DNA of 64,000 nucleotides, taken from contig NZ_JALJXF010000001.1 of NCBI RefSeq assembly GCF_024169925.1, positions 277,501-341,500 on the forward strand. The letters run 5' to 3'. The stretch is from Methylorubrum extorquens (lineage in GTDB: Bacteria > Pseudomonadota > Alphaproteobacteria > Rhizobiales > Beijerinckiaceae). A program made the position numbers and the translations under genes. Shown piece by piece: positions 44,584-53,991 of this stretch. Every line of letters begins with the position of its first letter. Positions within the stretch are counted from its first letter, which is position 1. The notes under the pieces are model-generated. The model did not search any database, had not been told where the DNA came from, and saw only the letters and a program-made list of their open reading frames with translations.

Positions 44584-44690
44584 GGCGGCGGCAGGATGAG
44601 CGGGTGCCGGAGCGCGGTCAACGCCGACCGCAAGTTCGACGCGGCGGTCAGTTCAACCGATCACGGCGAGCGGAGCGATCCCGTGCGCGG

Positions 44691-45137
44691 TTACGAGCGC
44701 ACCTCGCGCTTGGCCACGAAGTTCAGCTCGTCGACCAGCACGTCCTTCACCACGTCGGAGCCGAGGCGCTCGTTCACCCGGGCGCGGATCTGGGCCAGCC
44801 GGCCGTTGATATCGTAGCGGGCGAGCTTGCGGAAATCGATGGTCGTGTCGCCGTAGATCTGGCGGAAGGCCTCATCGACCACGAAGGCGTTGGGGGCGAC
44901 GGGGAGCGTGTGCATCAGCTTGGCGTCGGCGGTGAAGACCAGCACGGCGATGACGTAACCCTGCACCTTGCCCTCGGCGACCATCGGAATGTTGATGGGC
45001 GCGAGCTTCTGATATTGCAGCCCTTCGAGATAGGGCTCGGTCGATTTCGAGAAGAACCCGCCGCCGAAGGTCACCGCCGCGTAGCAGGAGGCGATGGTGA
45101 CGGCGCAGATCCACAGGCCGGAGACGAGGACGCGCAT
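44691..45137 (-). CDS. Membrane-anchored flagellar-cluster protein, FliL-like shape
   Basis: A 148-residue protein with one N-terminal membrane segment (about 5-25) and a periplasmic domain. Its end (VKDVLVDELNFVAKREV) is reminiscent of the C-terminal part of FliL, but the match is not strong enough to assign it. It begins three bases after the FlgN-like gene and closes the flagellar operon. Confidence 0.55.
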   Translation of the reverse strand: MRVLVSGLWICAVTIASCYAAVTFGGGFFSKSTEPYLEGLQYQKLAPINIPMVAEGKVQGYVIAVLVFTADAKLMHTLPVAPNAFVVDEAFRQIYGDTTIDFRKLARYDINGRLAQIRARVNERLGSDVVKDVLVDELNFVAKREVRS

Positions 45138-45140
45138 GGC

Positions 45141-45485
45141 TCAATCGCGTCCCAAATGTGCGGACAAGCGGGCCGAATAGGTGCCGTCGGACTCGGCCGC
45201 CTGAAGGCTGGCCTGCAGCGTCTCGCCGACCTCCTCCACCGCCCGCAGATGCAGGGCGACGGCCTCCTGATTGCGGATCAGCTTGTCGCGCAGGCGCGCC
45301 AGCACGATCCCGGTCTCGGCGTCGAGGGTCGCCACGTCGAGGCCGCGGGCGAGGCGGGTGAGTTCGAGGAGGCTCCGGCTCTTGGCCCGGTTGACCGCGT
45401 CGAGATCGAGGGCCGTGTTGGCATGGAGCGCCTCGGTCTCGGCCTCGACGGTGGCCTCCAGCCGCTTCAGGGATTCGAGGAGCAT
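45141..45485 (-). CDS. FlgN-like flagellar chaperone candidate
   Basis: A 114-residue, mostly helical protein (MLLESLKRLEATVEAETEAL...) of the size and composition of FlgN, the export chaperone for FlgK and FlgL. It lies five bases after the CheL/FlgJ-type gene. The assignment is from length, helical pattern and location. Confidence 0.5.
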   Translation of the reverse strand: MLLESLKRLEATVEAETEALHANTALDLDAVNRAKSRSLLELTRLARGLDVATLDAETGIVLARLRDKLIRNQEAVALHLRAVEEVGETLQASLQAAESDGTYSARLSAHLGRD

Positions 45486-45490
45486 GAGGG

Positions 45491-45961
45491 TCAGACCTTA
45501 CCCGCGACGCCGGTGCCCGTGGGCGTGACCGGGGTGTTGGCGGGGCGGGCGGCGTTCAGCATGCGGGCGATGCCGATGCCGCCGGTCTGCGCGATCTGCT
45601 GGCCGAGCTGCTCGGCGAGCATCGACTTCCAGATGCCGCCAGCATTGCCCTTGCCGAAGACGGTCTCGGCCTTGGGCAGCATCGCCTCGACGAATTGCTG
45701 GATCACCTGCCCCTCGAACTTCCGGTAAGGGTCGGCGGAGCCGGTCCGGGCGGTCTCGTTCTTCAGGCCTGTCAGCGCCCCGTGGACGTCGAGGGGCATG
45801 TGCGTGGTCAGGCCCACCTCGCGCGCGGCCTCGTCGGCGGCGCTGGCGAAGGCGGTCGGGTCGCCGGGCTGCGACAGCTTGGCCGCGGCCTCCTGATAGC
45901 GGGCCGGGTCAGCGGCGCGCGCCACGTCCATCACGATGTCGGAAGGGGGGGTGATGCTCAT
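45491..45961 (-). CDS. Rod-binding protein, CheL/FlgJ N-domain type
   Basis: A 156-residue protein carrying only the rod-binding domain of FlgJ (FEGQVIQQFVEAMLPKA near residue 82 and AGGIWKSMLAEQLGQQIA near 109), without the C-terminal muramidase found in enterobacterial FlgJ. Alphaproteobacteria use such short proteins, annotated CheL, as rod-assembly scaffolds. The start is taken at 45961. Confidence 0.75.
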   Translation of the reverse strand: MSITPPSDIVMDVARAADPARYQEAAAKLSQPGDPTAFASAADEAAREVGLTTHMPLDVHGALTGLKNETARTGSADPYRKFEGQVIQQFVEAMLPKAETVFGKGNAGGIWKSMLAEQLGQQIAQTGGIGIARMLNAARPANTPVTPTGTGVAGKV

Positions 45962-46035
45962 CGCGCCGTCAAACCTTGATGCGGCGCGAACCGGGCGCAC
46001 GCCGCTGAGGATGGATCGATCCTAGATCCGCTGGC

Positions 46036-46446
46036 TTACGGGAGGCTTGCATCGCGGCGCTGGGCGAGGCCGTCGAGCCGCTCCATCGCGTCGATCCGGT
46101 CGCGTTCCCGGCCGAGCAGCGTCTCGATCCGCTCTGCGCTCAGCTCCGCGCGCTTCTGCGCAAGGCCCTGCTCGCGCACGTCGTCCGCCTGGGAGGCAGC
46201 GATGCGTTCGAGTTCGGTCGCCCGCGCGGCGAGCCCGCGCAGGCGGCGGTTGGCGGCTTCCAGGAACAGGTGGCCGTGCGCCGAGGACCCGACCGCCGCG
46301 AGCAAGGCCGCCCGGTCCGCCTCGACCGCCTCGGCATTGCGCCGGGTCTCGGCGAGCTGCCACTCGGCGGCGCGGCGCATCTGCTCCTGCACGGCGGTGA
46401 GGCGCTCGGCGCGCTTCAGGCGCTTGGCGATGTCGGCGGCGGACAT
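46036..46446 (-). CDS. FliJ-like helical flagellar protein
   Basis: A 136-residue, entirely helical protein (IAKRLKRAERLTAVQEQMRR...) with the size and coiled-coil pattern of FliJ, the general chaperone of the flagellar export gate. It lies between fliR (six bases upstream) and the CheL-type gene. Sequence identity to FliJ cannot be judged by eye. Confidence 0.5.
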   Translation of the reverse strand: MSAADIAKRLKRAERLTAVQEQMRRAAEWQLAETRRNAEAVEADRAALLAAVGSSAHGHLFLEAANRRLRGLAARATELERIAASQADDVREQGLAQKRAELSAERIETLLGRERDRIDAMERLDGLAQRRDASLP

Positions 46447-46451
46447 GACGC

Positions 46452-47222
46452 TCAGCCTTTGCGAAGCCAAGCGACGTAGCCGGAGAGGAACTGCGTCATG
46501 AACTCGCTCGACAGGTAATAGAGCAGCAGCAGCGCACCGAACATCACGAAGGGCGTGGCAACGAAGTAGACCGGAATCGTCGGCGTGAGCTTGTTCACGA
46601 AGCCCGCCGCGAGGTTCACCGCCACCGCGTAGATGATGAAGGGGGCGGCGATCCGCAGGGCGAGGGTGAAGGCTTCGCCGATCTGGTCGGCAATACGCAC
46701 CAGCGCAGTCTGCGTCCCGAAGCCCTCGCCCGGCGGGATGCGGCCGTAGGAATCGACAAGGCCGCGAAACAGCTCCCAGTGCAGGTCGGCGGCGAACATC
46801 AGCGCGACCGCGGCGAAGACGATCAGCGATTCGACCGCGGGGATGGCGTCGGTCCCCTCGACCGGCGTGCCCGGCATCGAGCCGAAGCCGACCATGGTCG
46901 AGACCGCGTTCATCACGGTTTCCAGCACGAAGATGAAGATGCGCCCGAGCAGGCCGATGAGCAGCCCGGTGATCGTCTCGCTGGCGACCCAGGTCAGCGT
47001 TTCGGTCGGCGCCTGGCCCGAGAGCTTGGTCTGGAACAGCGGCAGCAGCAGCGGCGTGACGGCGAGCGAGACGCCGCCGGCGATGAGGAGCCGCACCTGC
47101 GCCGGCACGCGCGGGCTGGAGAAGCCGGGCACGATCAGGAGGCAGCCGCCGATCCGGCAGAAGATCAGGAAGACGCCGAGGAAGGCCTCTCCGCCGAACA
47201 AGCTGCCGAAGCCCGGAATCAC
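46452..47222 (-). CDS. fliR: Flagellar export protein FliR
   Basis: A 256-residue membrane protein with about six membrane segments, a core of the flagellar type III export gate with FliP, FliQ, FlhA and FlhB. Typical segments are [18 protein letters not shown] near 18 and [19 protein letters not shown] near 180. The GTG start overlaps the flhA stop by four bases (GTGA), so translation is coupled. Confidence 0.92.
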   Translation of the reverse strand: MIPGFGSLFGGEAFLGVFLIFCRIGGCLLIVPGFSSPRVPAQVRLLIAGGVSLAVTPLLLPLFQTKLSGQAPTETLTWVASETITGLLIGLLGRIFIFVLETVMNAVSTMVGFGSMPGTPVEGTDAIPAVESLIVFAAVALMFAADLHWELFRGLVDSYGRIPPGEGFGTQTALVRIADQIGEAFTLALRIAAPFIIYAVAVNLAAGFVNKLTPTIPVYFVATPFVMFGALLLLYYLSSEFMTQFLSGYVAWLRKG

Positions 47223-49300
47223 GAGATCGTGCCCAGTGATTTCAACTCGACGCCGCGGGCGATTTCCAGATGCGAGAGCACGGGCAGAGTCGGGAAGATT
47301 CGCTCGATGATCATCCGCACGTAGGGCCGGGCGTCGGGGGCGGTGACGAGGGCGAATCCGTGGACCTGCCGCATCCGCTCGCGGATGGCCTCGCCGGCCT
47401 CAAGGCCGAACTGCTCCACGAGGCGCGGGTCGATGTCGAACTCGATGACTTCACCCTTGGCGTCGCGCTTCAGGCTCTGGTGGAAGGTCAGATCCCAGTT
47501 GGCGCCGAGCCGCAGCACGTGCAGCACCCCGTCCTCGGCCAGATCGCCGCAGATCTGCTGGGCGACGCGCATCCGCACGTGCTCGGCGATCTGCTCGGCG
47601 CGGCGGGCATGCGGGCTGATCTCGGCCACCGCCTCCAGGATCAGGTGCAGGTTGCGGATCGAGACCCGCTCGGAGAGCAGCAGCTTCAGCACCGCCTGGA
47701 GGCCCGAATGTGAGATCTGCGACGGGCAGATCTCATCGATCAGCCGCTTGTATTCGGGGTCGAGCCGGTCGAGCAGCGCCCGCATGTCCTTGTAGGACAG
47801 GAACTGGGGCAGGTTGTTGCGGATCACCTCGGAGAGGTGGGTGAGCAGCACCGAGGCGCCGTCGATCGCCTCGAAGCCGGAGCGGCGCACCTCCCCGGCA
47901 TAGGCGTCGACGATCCACAGCGCCTTCATGCCGAAGGCGGGCTCGCGCACCTCCTCGGACGGCACATCGGGGCGCGGACCGTCGCCGACGACGACGAGCA
48001 ACTCGCCGGGCCGCATCTCCTGGGTCGCGGCGACCGTGCCGTGGATGCGGATCTGGTAGGTCTTGGGCGGCAGGTTGAGGCTGTCGGTGAGCTTGATGTC
48101 GGGCACGACGAAGCCGTACTGGCGCGCGAACTTGCGGCGCATCTTGGCGACCCGGTGGTGCAGTTCGGCGTGGTTGCCCTGGATCTGCGCGGCGACCTGA
48201 CGGCCGAGGCAGAGCTCGATCTCCGGCGTGCGCAGCTGCTCCTTGACCGACTCTTTGGTCTCGGCCTGCTTGCTCTCCTCCTCCCGCTTCACCTGGGCTG
48301 CCGCGGCGGCGGCCCGGGCCGCTTGGCGCCTCGGAATGGTGATCGCCACGAAGCCCATCAGGCCCGCGAGCGTGACGAAGGGCAGGAACGGCAGGCCGGG
48401 GACGATGGCGAACATCAGCATCAAGGCGGCGGCGACGATCAGCGCGCGGGGATAGGCGCTGAGCTGGCCGAGCACGGCTTCCTCGGTCGCGCCGCGGGTG
48501 CCGCCCTTGGAGACGAGGAGGCCGGCCGCCAGCGAGACGATCAGGGCCGGGATCTGCGAGACCAGGCCGTCGCCGACGGACAGCTTGACGAAGACGTCGG
48601 CGGCCTGGCCGAGCGGCATGCCGTGGCGGGTGGTGCCGATGATGACGCCGCCGAACACGTTGACGAAGATGACGATGAGCGAGGCCACCGCCTCGCCGCG
48701 CACGAATTTCGAGGCGCCGTCCATCGAGCCGAAGAACGCCGACTCCTCCTCCAGCTCCCGTCGGCGGCGCTGCGCCTCCTTGTCGTCGATCAGCCCGGCA
48801 TTGAGATCGGCGTCGATCGCCATCTGCTTGCCGGGGATGGCGTCGAGGGTGAAGCGGGCGCCCACCTCCGCGATACGGGTCGCACCCTTGGTGATGACGA
48901 GGAAGTTGACCGTGATGAGGATCACGAAGACGACGATTCCGATGACGAAATCGCCGCTCATCACGAATTGCGAGAAGCCCTGGATGACGTGGCCGGCGGC
49001 GTCCACGCCCTTCTGGCCGTTGGCCAGGATCAGCCGCGTGGTGGCGATGCCGAGCGCCAGCCGCAGCAGCGTCGCGATCAGCAGCACGGTGGGAAAGGCG
49101 GAGAATTCGAGCGGCTTCTGAATCCAGAGCGCCACCATCAGGATCAGCACCGACAGCGCGATCGAGAAGGCAAGCCCGACATCGATCAGCACCGCCGGCA
49201 CCGGTAGGAACAGCACCGCCAGGATCGCGACGATGCCGGCCGCGAAGCCGAAGTCGCGCCGCGACCGCTTTTCCAGGACGAGCGCTTCGCTCACCGCCAT
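47219..49300 (-). CDS. flhA: Flagellar export protein FlhA
   Basis: A 693-residue protein of the FlhA/InvA family. Eight membrane segments (about 15-325) precede a cytoplasmic C-terminal domain that docks export substrates and chaperones. The FHIPEP signature is clear in [20 protein letters not shown] near 145, and [13 protein letters not shown] is near 195. Overlaps fliR. An upstream start at 49321 is possible. The canonical upstream neighbour fliQ is displaced by the bamA-like gene. Confidence 0.95.
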   Translation of the reverse strand: MAVSEALVLEKRSRRDFGFAAGIVAILAVLFLPVPAVLIDVGLAFSIALSVLILMVALWIQKPLEFSAFPTVLLIATLLRLALGIATTRLILANGQKGVDAAGHVIQGFSQFVMSGDFVIGIVVFVILITVNFLVITKGATRIAEVGARFTLDAIPGKQMAIDADLNAGLIDDKEAQRRRRELEEESAFFGSMDGASKFVRGEAVASLIVIFVNVFGGVIIGTTRHGMPLGQAADVFVKLSVGDGLVSQIPALIVSLAAGLLVSKGGTRGATEEAVLGQLSAYPRALIVAAALMLMFAIVPGLPFLPFVTLAGLMGFVAITIPRRQAARAAAAAAQVKREEESKQAETKESVKEQLRTPEIELCLGRQVAAQIQGNHAELHHRVAKMRRKFARQYGFVVPDIKLTDSLNLPPKTYQIRIHGTVAATQEMRPGELLVVVGDGPRPDVPSEEVREPAFGMKALWIVDAYAGEVRRSGFEAIDGASVLLTHLSEVIRNNLPQFLSYKDMRALLDRLDPEYKRLIDEICPSQISHSGLQAVLKLLLSERVSIRNLHLILEAVAEISPHARRAEQIAEHVRMRVAQQICGDLAEDGVLHVLRLGANWDLTFHQSLKRDAKGEVIEFDIDPRLVEQFGLEAGEAIRERMRQVHGFALVTAPDARPYVRMIIERIFPTLPVLSHLEIARGVELKSLGTIS

Positions 49301-49672
49301 GACGTGAACCGATTCCCTCAAGGTCGAGGCGGTTGTGGCGCGACAAGCTTGCGCGGGGATGGGTGCCCGCGGGCAAGGGTAGGCGAGGGTCAGCAGCCGC
49401 TCTTAACCGTGACTCTCGAAGCCTGCCGTCATCCGCCGCATGGCAGGGCATCGAATCGGGTGCTGCCGTTGTCCGCTCTGAGTGCTAAGGTCTTCTCTGT
49501 CGAAGCTTTTGTCCTTCCCAAGGTCGAGGCCTTCGCGCGGGACCGGGCGGTCAAGTCTCGACAGCTTCCTCCGCCCGGTCCCAACCGTTTCCCCTACCGT
49601 CAAGCCTGTCCGTCTCGGCTCCGTTGAGCTGGGTGCTCCGCCGCACGCCGACGGGGCTTGTCGCGTTGACGT
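49301..49672. other. Intergenic region upstream of bamA-like gene
   Basis: No gene was found. The stretch separates the divergent flhA and bamA-like genes and carries a perfect 12-base inverted repeat, listed separately. Confidence 0.45.
49539..49582. repeat. Perfect 12-base inverted repeat
   Basis: The arms GGGACCGGGCGG (49539-49550) and CCGCCCGGTCCC (49571-49582) are perfect complements with a 20-base loop. It lies about 90 bases upstream of the bamA-like start and could be a terminator, an operator or a stable 5' leader hairpin. Confidence 0.7.
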
Positions 49673-52234
49673 GTGAAAAATTCCCACGAATATCGCGTGA
49701 GGAGCGCGGTCGCTCCGGCCTGCCTGAGCCTGTCCGTGCCCCGATCCCTCTGTTTCCGCCGTTGCCTTTTCCTCGCAGCAGCGGTTGCGCCCCTGGCCGC
49801 TGAAGCGCAGGCCGCCGAATTCACCGTCGAGGGGAACCGCCGGGTCGATGCGGCGGTGATCCGCGCCATCGTCGAGAATGCCCCGGCCGACGCGCGGCGC
49901 GAGTTGCTGGCGAGCGGCTACTTCTCGGACGTTTCGGTGACCCGTGACGGCGACCGGACGCTGGTACGGGTGCGGGAGAAGGCCGTGACCGGCCGTGTCG
50001 TCTTCGAGGGCAACAAGAAAGTCGAGAAGGCGACGCTCGAAGCCGCCATCGTCACGCGGGGCGCCGCGCCCCTCGATCCCGCCCAGGTCGCGGCGGATGT
50101 CGAGCGCATCCGCGACGTCTACAAGCGTTCGGGCCGCGGCACCGCCAAGGTCAGCTACCGTCTCGTCGACCTGCCCAGCGGACGCTCCGACGTCGTCTTC
50201 GCCATCGACGAGGGCGATAAGACCGGCATCCGCGAGATCCACTTCATTGGCAACAGCGCCTACTCGGAATCGACCCTTAAGGGGCTGATGTCCTCGTCCG
50301 AGATGAACTTCCTCTCGTTCATCAAGACCTCCGACGTCTACGATCCCGACCGCATCTCCGCCGACCTCGACATCGTCCGCCGGTACTACCTCAAGAACGG
50401 CTACGCCGACTTCCGCGTCGTCAACGCCGACGCCCGCTACGTCGAGACCGGTGAGGATGCCGGCTGGGTCATCAACGTCACCGTCGAGGAAGGTGAGCAA
50501 TACACCGTCGGCGCGGTGGCCGTGGATCCGCGCATCGCCGGCATCGACCGCGAGGCCCTCGACGGACAGATCCGCGCTCAGGTCGGCGACGTCTACAACG
50601 CCGAGGATGTCGAGAAGACCCTCGTCGGCGTCACCAACGAGGTCAACCGCCAGGGCTACCCGTTCGCCCAGGTGCGTCCCACCGGCCAGCGCGACCGCGC
50701 CACGCATCAGGTCGCCCTCGGCTTCGTGGTCGAGGACGGACCGCGCGTCTACGTCGAGCGCATCAACATCCGCGGCAACACCCGCACCCGCGACTACGTC
50801 ATCCGCCGCGAGCTCGATCTGACCGAGGGCGATGCCTACAACCGCGTGCTGGTGGACCGCGCCGAGCGCCGGCTGAACGGACTGGGCTTCTTCAAGAAGG
50901 TGCGCTTCTCCAACGAGCCGGGCTCGGCGCCGGACCGGGTGGTGGTGAACATCGACGTCGAGGATCAGCCCACGGGCTCGTTCTCGGTGGCGGGCGGCTA
51001 CTCCACCCAGGACGGCATCATCGGCGAGGTCTCGGTCTCCGAGTCGAACTTCCTCGGCCGCGGCCAGTACGTGCGCCTCGCGGTGCAGGCGGGCGAGTAT
51101 GCCCGCGGTGTCGATCTCTCTTTCACCGAGCCGTACTTCCTCGGCTACCGTATGGCGGCCGGCATCGACGGCTTCTACAAGTACAGCAACCTCGCGCGGT
51201 ACTCGCGCTACGAGACCACGGTCGTCGGCACGCAACTGCGTCTCGGCCTGCCGGTGACGGATGAGTTCGGCGTCACCTTCCGCTACTCGATCTATAACAC
51301 CGACCTGAAGGTGCCGAATACGCTGAGCCAGCCCTACAACGACTGCTCGAGCCCCATCAGCGGCTACACTGCGGTCAATGCCGCGGGACAGGCGGCCTAT
51401 CCCGCCTGCACCTATGACGGCGAGGCCTCGATCGCCATCAAGTCGGCGCAGGGCTCGACGCTGACCTCGCTCGTCGGCGCGACCCTGGCCTATTCCACGC
51501 TCGACAACCTGCAGGCACCGAAGAACGGCTTCTACGCCGAGCTGAAGCCCGAGATCGCCGGTCTCGGAGGCGATTCGAACTTCTACCGGTTGACGGGCGA
51601 GGCCCGAGCCTACCGGGAGTTCGGCGAGGACGTGGTCGGCTTCGTCAAGTTCCAGGGCGGCCATATGGGAGCGACCGACGGCAACCCGTTGCGCGTCACC
51701 GACCAGTTCTTTCTCGGTCCGTCATTGGTGCGCGGTTTTGCCGTCAACGGGATCGGCCCGCGCGACGTCGGCACCGGCGACGCGCGCTCCAACGCACTCG
51801 GCGGCTCGACCTATTTCGGCGGCACGCTGGAGGTGCAGTTCCCGCTGCCCGGCATCCCGAAGGATCTCGGCCTGAAGGGCGCCCTGTTCTCCGATGCGGG
51901 CACGCTGCTCGGTTACAAGGGCAAGCGCAGCTTCGATGTGAACGGCGACGGCTTCATCAACGGCACCAGCCCGACCGGCGGCTGCAGCTACAGCGCCGGC
52001 GCGATCAGCGTGGAGCCCGAATGCGTGAACGTGCGCGACAAGGCGACGATCCGCTCCTCCATCGGCGCCTCGATCCTGTGGAACTCGCCGCTCGGGCCGA
52101 TCCGCTTCGATTACGCCTACGCGCTCACCAAGGACGAGGGCACCCGTGTCTACGGGGCGGACGGCACCTATTACGGCCGGGTCGGCAAGGACCAGACGCA
52201 GGCCTTCCGTTTCTCGGGCGGGACACGGTTCTGA
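49673..52234 (+). CDS. BamA/Omp85-family outer-membrane protein
   Basis: An 853-residue Omp85 protein with a signal-like N-terminus (FRRCLFLAAAVAPLAAEAQA near 28-47), five POTRA-like repeats (about 48-430) and a C-terminal barrel (about 450-853) ending in Phe. POTRA1 (EFTVEGNRRVDAAVIRAIV...) is followed by VVFEGNKKVEKA as in BamA. The barrel keeps the QFFLGPSLVRGFAVNGIGPR region containing the conserved VRGF motif, and has an EF-hand-like loop (DVNGDGFIN) near 755. It would insert or assemble outer-membrane proteins. It lies on the opposite strand inside the flagellar block, away from the usual rseP-skp-lpxD context. The GTG start at 49673 is uncertain. Confidence 0.85.
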   Translation: MKNSHEYRVRSAVAPACLSLSVPRSLCFRRCLFLAAAVAPLAAEAQAAEFTVEGNRRVDAAVIRAIVENAPADARRELLASGYFSDVSVTRDGDRTLVRVREKAVTGRVVFEGNKKVEKATLEAAIVTRGAAPLDPAQVAADVERIRDVYKRSGRGTAKVSYRLVDLPSGRSDVVFAIDEGDKTGIREIHFIGNSAYSESTLKGLMSSSEMNFLSFIKTSDVYDPDRISADLDIVRRYYLKNGYADFRVVNADARYVETGEDAGWVINVTVEEGEQYTVGAVAVDPRIAGIDREALDGQIRAQVGDVYNAEDVEKTLVGVTNEVNRQGYPFAQVRPTGQRDRATHQVALGFVVEDGPRVYVERINIRGNTRTRDYVIRRELDLTEGDAYNRVLVDRAERRLNGLGFFKKVRFSNEPGSAPDRVVVNIDVEDQPTGSFSVAGGYSTQDGIIGEVSVSESNFLGRGQYVRLAVQAGEYARGVDLSFTEPYFLGYRMAAGIDGFYKYSNLARYSRYETTVVGTQLRLGLPVTDEFGVTFRYSIYNTDLKVPNTLSQPYNDCSSPISGYTAVNAAGQAAYPACTYDGEASIAIKSAQGSTLTSLVGATLAYSTLDNLQAPKNGFYAELKPEIAGLGGDSNFYRLTGEARAYREFGEDVVGFVKFQGGHMGATDGNPLRVTDQFFLGPSLVRGFAVNGIGPRDVGTGDARSNALGGSTYFGGTLEVQFPLPGIPKDLGLKGALFSDAGTLLGYKGKRSFDVNGDGFINGTSPTGGCSYSAGAISVEPECVNVRDKATIRSSIGASILWNSPLGPIRFDYAYALTKDEGTRVYGADGTYYGRVGKDQTQAFRFSGGTRF

Positions 52235-52249
52235 TGACGCGGCTTGGCC

Positions 52250-52516
52250 TCAGAACCCCGTCGCGATCCGGCCGTAGGTCATCTCGGCGAAGGCGTAGAT
52301 CTGCGAGCCGACGAAGGTGCCGGTCACCAGCATCACCAGGAGGATCGCGACGATCTTCGGGACGAAGGTGAGCGTCACCTCCTGGATCTGCGTCAGCGCC
52401 TGAAGCAGGGCGACCGCGATGCCGACCAGCATCGCCGCGCCGACGGAGGGGCCGGCGGCGACCAGCACCGTCCAGATCGCGGAGCGGACGAGTTCGAGGG
52501 CGTCGACCTCGTTCAT
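52250..52516 (-). CDS. fliQ: Flagellar export protein FliQ
   Basis: An 88-residue protein with two membrane segments, typical FliQ length and sequence (ALLQALTQIQEVTLTFVPKI near 38). It is part of the export gate with FliP and FliR. The start is taken at 52516 (MNEVDALELV). It is followed on the opposite strand by the 3' end of the bamA-like gene, 16 bases away. Confidence 0.93.
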   Translation of the reverse strand: MNEVDALELVRSAIWTVLVAAGPSVGAAMLVGIAVALLQALTQIQEVTLTFVPKIVAILLVMLVTGTFVGSQIYAFAEMTYGRIATGF

Positions 52517-52535
52517 GGGACGGCCTTCAGAGGGC

Positions 52536-52582
52536 GCATCGTCTTTTTTCCGAAGGCCGAAACCCACCGCTCGAGCCGATGC
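52536..52582. repeat. Dispersed palindrome, copy 1 of a tandem pair
   Basis: The reverse complement begins GCATCGGCTCGAGCGGTGGG and ends CGGAAAAAAGACGATGC, matching the dispersed palindrome with diverged centre. It lies between fliQ and flgD. Confidence 0.65.
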
Positions 52583-52599
52583 GTTAGGCCCTTGTTTTT

Positions 52600-52646
52600 C
52601 ATCAGCTTTTCCGACGGCCAGCGGCCGCCTTTCAGGCTGATGCTCT
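52600..52646. repeat. Dispersed palindrome, copy 2 of a tandem pair
   Basis: The reverse complement begins AGAGCATCAGCCTGAAAGGC and ends GTCGGAAAAGCTGATG, another diverged copy. It abuts the flgD stop codon. Confidence 0.65.
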
Positions 52647-53061
52647 AGCTGATCGAGATGCCGGAGGCGAGCAGCATCTCGCGGCCGTCGGTGAGCTTGG
52701 CCATCACGCCGTCGCCGGTGACCCGAACCGACTGTACCGTGCCGGACGTCAGGCCGTCCGCCGAGGTGAGGTTCCGCCCGATGATCGCGTCCGCCTGATT
52801 CAGGAAGCTCGAGGTCAGCAGCGAGTCGAGCTTCTGGTTGGTCTTGGTGGCCTGCTCGACCTGCGAGAAGGTGGCGAGCTGGCCGACATATTCCGTCGAG
52901 TCCATCGGCTTCGTCGGATCCTGGTTCTGAAGCTGGGCCATCAGCAGCGTCAGGAAGGTGTCGGCGTTCATCTTGGAGGCGACCGAGGTGGCCGCCTTCG
53001 CCGCCGCAGCGGTGGTCGTGCTGGTGGTGCCGGTATTCGTGCCGGTGCTGCTGACGTCCAT
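52645..53061 (-). CDS. flgD: Flagellar hook assembly protein FlgD
   Basis: A 138-residue protein that contains the FlgD N-terminal domain (FLTLLMAQLQNQDPTKPMDS near 34), the scaffold for hook polymerisation. The C-terminal tudor/FNIII domains of longer FlgD proteins are absent, as in many alphaproteobacteria. It lies seven bases after flbT. Confidence 0.92.
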   Translation of the reverse strand: MDVSSTGTNTGTTSTTTAAAAKAATSVASKMNADTFLTLLMAQLQNQDPTKPMDSTEYVGQLATFSQVEQATKTNQKLDSLLTSSFLNQADAIIGRNLTSADGLTSGTVQSVRVTGDGVMAKLTDGREMLLASGISIS

Positions 53062-53067
53062 GGAAGT

Positions 53068-53589
53068 TCAGGCCTTGTCGGAGGAGAGGGCCGGCCGGGT
53101 CCGCGGCCGGCGGCGTTGGCCGGAGCGGGCGGATGGCACGAGGGCGGCGGGTGGTACCTCGGGGAGGGGAGCCGAGGGGCCGAGCAAAGTGGACTCCGTC
53201 GCGTAGAGGCCGCGGATCAGTTTCAGCGCCTCGAAGGCCCGGCCCGCCTCGACGAGGGCGTGCGCCGCCGTCAACCCGTCCCGGATCGCCGGCTCGGTCG
53301 TCACGGCCAGGATGCCGTCCTCGATCCGGCCATAGAGCGACCGCGCCGGGCCGGCTTGGGCCGGGGCGATCAGCATGGTCTGCGCCGCGAAGTAGAGCTG
53401 GCGCAGGGGCGTCGTCGCCTCCTCCGCCTGGAGGACATGGCCCTCCAGCAGGAAGGTGGCGTCGTTCATCAGTTCGAGCGCGACCTTGCGATCGACGCGC
53501 ACCACCGCGCCGTTGATGTAGACGCGCTCGCCCGCTTTCAGGCTCAGGTGCATGGTGCGGGCCGCGGCCCGGCCGGTTTCGCGCGTCAT
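53068..53589 (-). CDS. flbT: Flagellin mRNA regulator FlbT
   Basis: A 173-residue protein of the FlbT family (LKAGERVYINGAVVRVDRK near 16). In Caulobacter, FlbT binds the 5' leader of flagellin mRNA and limits its translation until the hook is complete. The start may be the later ATG at 53553 (MHLSLKAGE), which matches the family N-terminus better. It lies ten bases after flaF, whose product acts with FlbT. Confidence 0.9.
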   Translation of the reverse strand: MTRETGRAAARTMHLSLKAGERVYINGAVVRVDRKVALELMNDATFLLEGHVLQAEEATTPLRQLYFAAQTMLIAPAQAGPARSLYGRIEDGILAVTTEPAIRDGLTAAHALVEAGRAFEALKLIRGLYATESTLLGPSAPLPEVPPAALVPSARSGQRRRPRTRPALSSDKA

Positions 53590-53599
53590 GGCCCGCCCC

Positions 53600-53950
53600 C
53601 TACTGCAATCCGTCGCGGATCGAGGTGTTGACCTCGATCAAGGCCGCGAGGCTGCGCTCGGGTGCGCTCAGCACTTCGCCGGCCTCGCGCATGTTCCACA
53701 GGCCGATCGCCACGAGGTCGGAGCGCAGACCCTCGGGCAAGGCGTTTTCGGGGTCGAGCAAGTCGGCGATCAGCACGTTCCAGAGATCCTGGATCGAGCC
53801 GACCGCGGCGCTCCGCGCCGAACCGGCTGCGGATCCCCGCGCTTCGGCCGTGCGGAGTTGGCCGAGCGCCCGGTCGAAGGCGTCGCGCTCGCGCTCGCGA
53901 CCGAGGTCGGGCGCGTCTTCCATGATCTCGGCATAGGACAGGCGGTACAT
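53600..53950 (-). CDS. flaF: Flagellar biosynthesis regulator FlaF
   Basis: A 116-residue, mostly helical protein of the FlaF family, starting MYRLSYAEIMEDAP and containing LWNVLIADLLDPENALP. In alphaproteobacteria FlaF is needed for flagellin synthesis and works with FlbT. The open frame extends upstream into flgL in another frame; the ATG at 53950 is the family start. Confidence 0.88.
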   Translation of the reverse strand: MYRLSYAEIMEDAPDLGRERERDAFDRALGQLRTAEARGSAAGSARSAAVGSIQDLWNVLIADLLDPENALPEGLRSDLVAIGLWNMREAGEVLSAPERSLAALIEVNTSIRDGLQ

Positions 53951-53991
53951 CGGGGCCGACGCTCCGTACTCGGTTTCAAAAAAGCGGGCGT

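Noticed and set aside
47733..49451. 572-residue minus-strand frame overlapping flhA
   Set aside because: An Arg-rich shadow of flhA in another frame.
49403..51664. 753-residue minus-strand frame opposite the bamA-like gene
   Set aside because: Shadow of the Omp85 gene; its sequence has no consistent fold pattern.
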